DNA of 64,000 nucleotides from Tolypeutes matacus (taxonomy: Eukaryota > Chordata > Mammalia > Cingulata > Chlamyphoridae). Where the stretch lies: assembly GCA_026826555.1 (NCBI GenBank), contig JAKSZT010054571.1, positions 601,429 through 665,428 on the forward strand, written 5' to 3'. The notes beneath the pieces were generated by a model. The model was not told where the DNA came from. It saw only the letters and a list, made by a program, of their open reading frames with translations, and did not search any database. The translations under genes and the position numbers were made by a program. Of the stretch, positions 62,351 through 64,000 are shown one piece after another; the stretch's first letter is position 1, and every line of letters starts with the position of its first letter.

Positions 62351-64000
62351 ATGACAGAAGTAAGAAATTCATTGCAAGTAATAACACTGAAAGTTAATTG
62401 ATTAAATTCACCACTTAAAAGACACAGATTGACAGACTGGATGAGGAAATATGATCCATCTATATGCTGCCTACAGGAAACACACTTTTGACCCAGGGAT
62501 TCAAGGAGGCTGAAAGTTAATGTCTGGAAAACATTTTTACAAGCAAACTATAGCCAAAAAAGGCAGGAGTAGCTATCCTAATATCAGACAAAATAGACTT
62601 TAAATACAAAACTATTGTAGAAAACAAAGATGAACAAAGATGAATGGGTAATCTGTCAAAAAGAGAGAACAATCATAAACATTTATTCACCTAATCGTGG
62701 TGCCTCAAAATACATGAGGCAAACTCTGGATAAACTAAGTTGAGAAATAAATGCCTCTACAATTTTAGTGGTGGAATTTAATATACCATTATCCAATTAG
62801 ACAGAACATCTAGACAGAGAATCAATAAAGAAACAAATACTCTGAACAATACTTTAGAGGACCTGGTCCTAATATACATATACAGGACAGTATACCCAAA
62901 TACAGCAAGATTTACATTCTTCTCGAGGGCACATGGATCATACTCCAAGATAGACCACATGCTAGCCCACAGACAACTCTCAATGAATTCAAAAACATTG
63001 AGATTATACAATGTAATTTCTCTGACCACAATGGAATGAAATTGGAAATCACTAAGGGCCAGAAAACAGATTAGTCGCAAAGATATGGATGTTAAACAAC
63101 ACACTCTTAGAAAAACAGCATGTCAAGTAGGAAACCTCAAAAGAAATCAGTAACTCCCTTGAAACTAATGAAAATGACAACACAATATATCAAAACCTTT
63201 GGGATGCAGCCAAAGCTGTCCTGAGAGGGAAGTACATAGGCATAAACACATATCTTACAAAAGAAGAAAGATCTAAAATTAAAGACCTAACTTCATACTT
63301 GGAGGCACTGGAAAAACAGCCACAAACTAAACATAAAGGAAGTAGAAAGAAGGAAATAAAGATTAGAGCAGAGCTAAATGAAATAGACAAGAAAGCCCTA
63401 GAAAAAATAAACAAAATCAAAAGCTGGTTCTTCGAGAAGATCAATAAAATTGACAAACACTTAGCCAGAATAACAAAGAAAAAGAGAGAACAGATGCAAA
63501 TACACAAAATAAGGAATGAGAAAGGCGATATCACTACTGACCCCACAGAAATAAAGAGTATCATAAGAGGATACTTTGAAAAATTATATGCAAACAAGAA
63601 TGATAATTTGGACAAAATCAACAAATTTCTACAAACTCACAAACAGCCGACATTGATGAAAGAAGAAATTGATGAACTCAACAGTCCAAATACAAGTAAA
63701 TAGATATACTCAGTCATCAAAAACCTCCCAACTAAGAAGAGCACATGATTAGATGACTTCACGGCTCAATTCTACTGAACATTCTGGAAAGAGTTAATAT
63801 CAATCCTGCTTAAGCTCTTTCAAAAAATAGAAGTAGAAGGAATATTGCCTAACTCATTCTATGATGCCAACATTACCCTCATACCAAAACCAAAGATACC
63901 ACAAGAAAGGAAAATTACAGACCAATTTCTCTAATGAACCTAGATGATAAAATCCTCAACAAAATACTTGCCAATCGCATTCAACAACATATCAAAAGAA
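62351..64000 (+). pseudogene. L1 no. 2 ORF2, 5' part, disrupted
   Basis: Start taken as ATG 62351 (MTEVRNSLQVITL), 35 bases after the ORF1 stop. Endonuclease phrases follow (RKYDPSIC, then CLQETHF) with stops; the GDFN block reads VEFN (Asp to Glu). The linker and RT N-terminus lie at 63299-63703 ([18 protein letters not shown], then [17 protein letters not shown]). A stop follows in SPNTSK, after which the RT frame resumes ([20 protein letters not shown]) to the window end. The RT active site lies outside the window. Confidence 0.88.

Larger units (their letters stand above)
59537..64000 (+). mobile_element. L1 retrotransposon no. 2, same family, runs off the window
   Basis: Starts at GGGGGAGCTTAAGTTGACAT, aligning with the first bases of copy 1, so the 5' end is complete. 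5' UTR, ORF1 and the first 1.65 kb of ORF2 follow. Both ORFs are peppered with stops and shifts and it looks more decayed than copy 1. The array flank ends AAAACTGAAGAAAT; the matching target duplication would lie beyond the window. Confidence 0.9.

Overview
This window is non-genic mammalian DNA made of satellite and transposon sequence. I see no host protein-coding gene, rRNA or functional tRNA gene. The best lineage clue is a tRNA-derived SINE at 28784-28976 of the type I associate with armadillos and other xenarthrans (DAS-like). Two L1 elements of one family and an ERV-L type endogenous retrovirus confirm a placental mammal. Armadillo (Dasypus or a relative) is my inference; SINE subfamily typing would settle it.

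Most of the window, about 41 kb, is a diverged tandem array with a period of about 115 bp (112-117 bp). All monomers point one way from 1 to 43434 and the opposite way from 48875 to 59536. A type-A domain (1 to about 20090; anchor GCAAGTTACTTGTTTAATTGG split as GCAAGTTACTTG and TTTAATTGG) differs from a type-B domain (about 20090 to 43434, and the inverted block; anchor GCAAGATACTTG then TTTCCTTGG). In both, monomer subtypes recur in fixed order at kilobase spacing, so there is an old, irregular higher-order structure.

The array is interrupted five times. (1) 5174-8435 is a GC-rich minisatellite built on a 9-bp unit, GGCTCCAYR, with a 1.33-kb higher-order repeat. (2) The SINE has 9-bp target duplications. 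(3) 29121-38465 is a 9.3-kb full-length L1 on the minus strand with a 12-bp target duplication and broken ORF1 and ORF2. (4) 43435-48874 is an ERV-L provirus on the minus strand with 5' LTR, a tRNA-Leu-like primer site, gag, protease, RT, RNase H and part of integrase; its 3' end and 3' LTR are missing exactly where the array changes orientation. (5) A second L1 starts at 59537 on the plus strand and runs off the window.

Nothing here works as a gene set. The value lies in the array, its higher-order organisation, the inversion breakpoint inside the provirus, the unusual minisatellite, and the L1 family's tandem-monomer promoter and shared ORF1 frameshift. Ten Ns at 3247-3256 mark an assembly gap inside the array, so its true length is uncertain.
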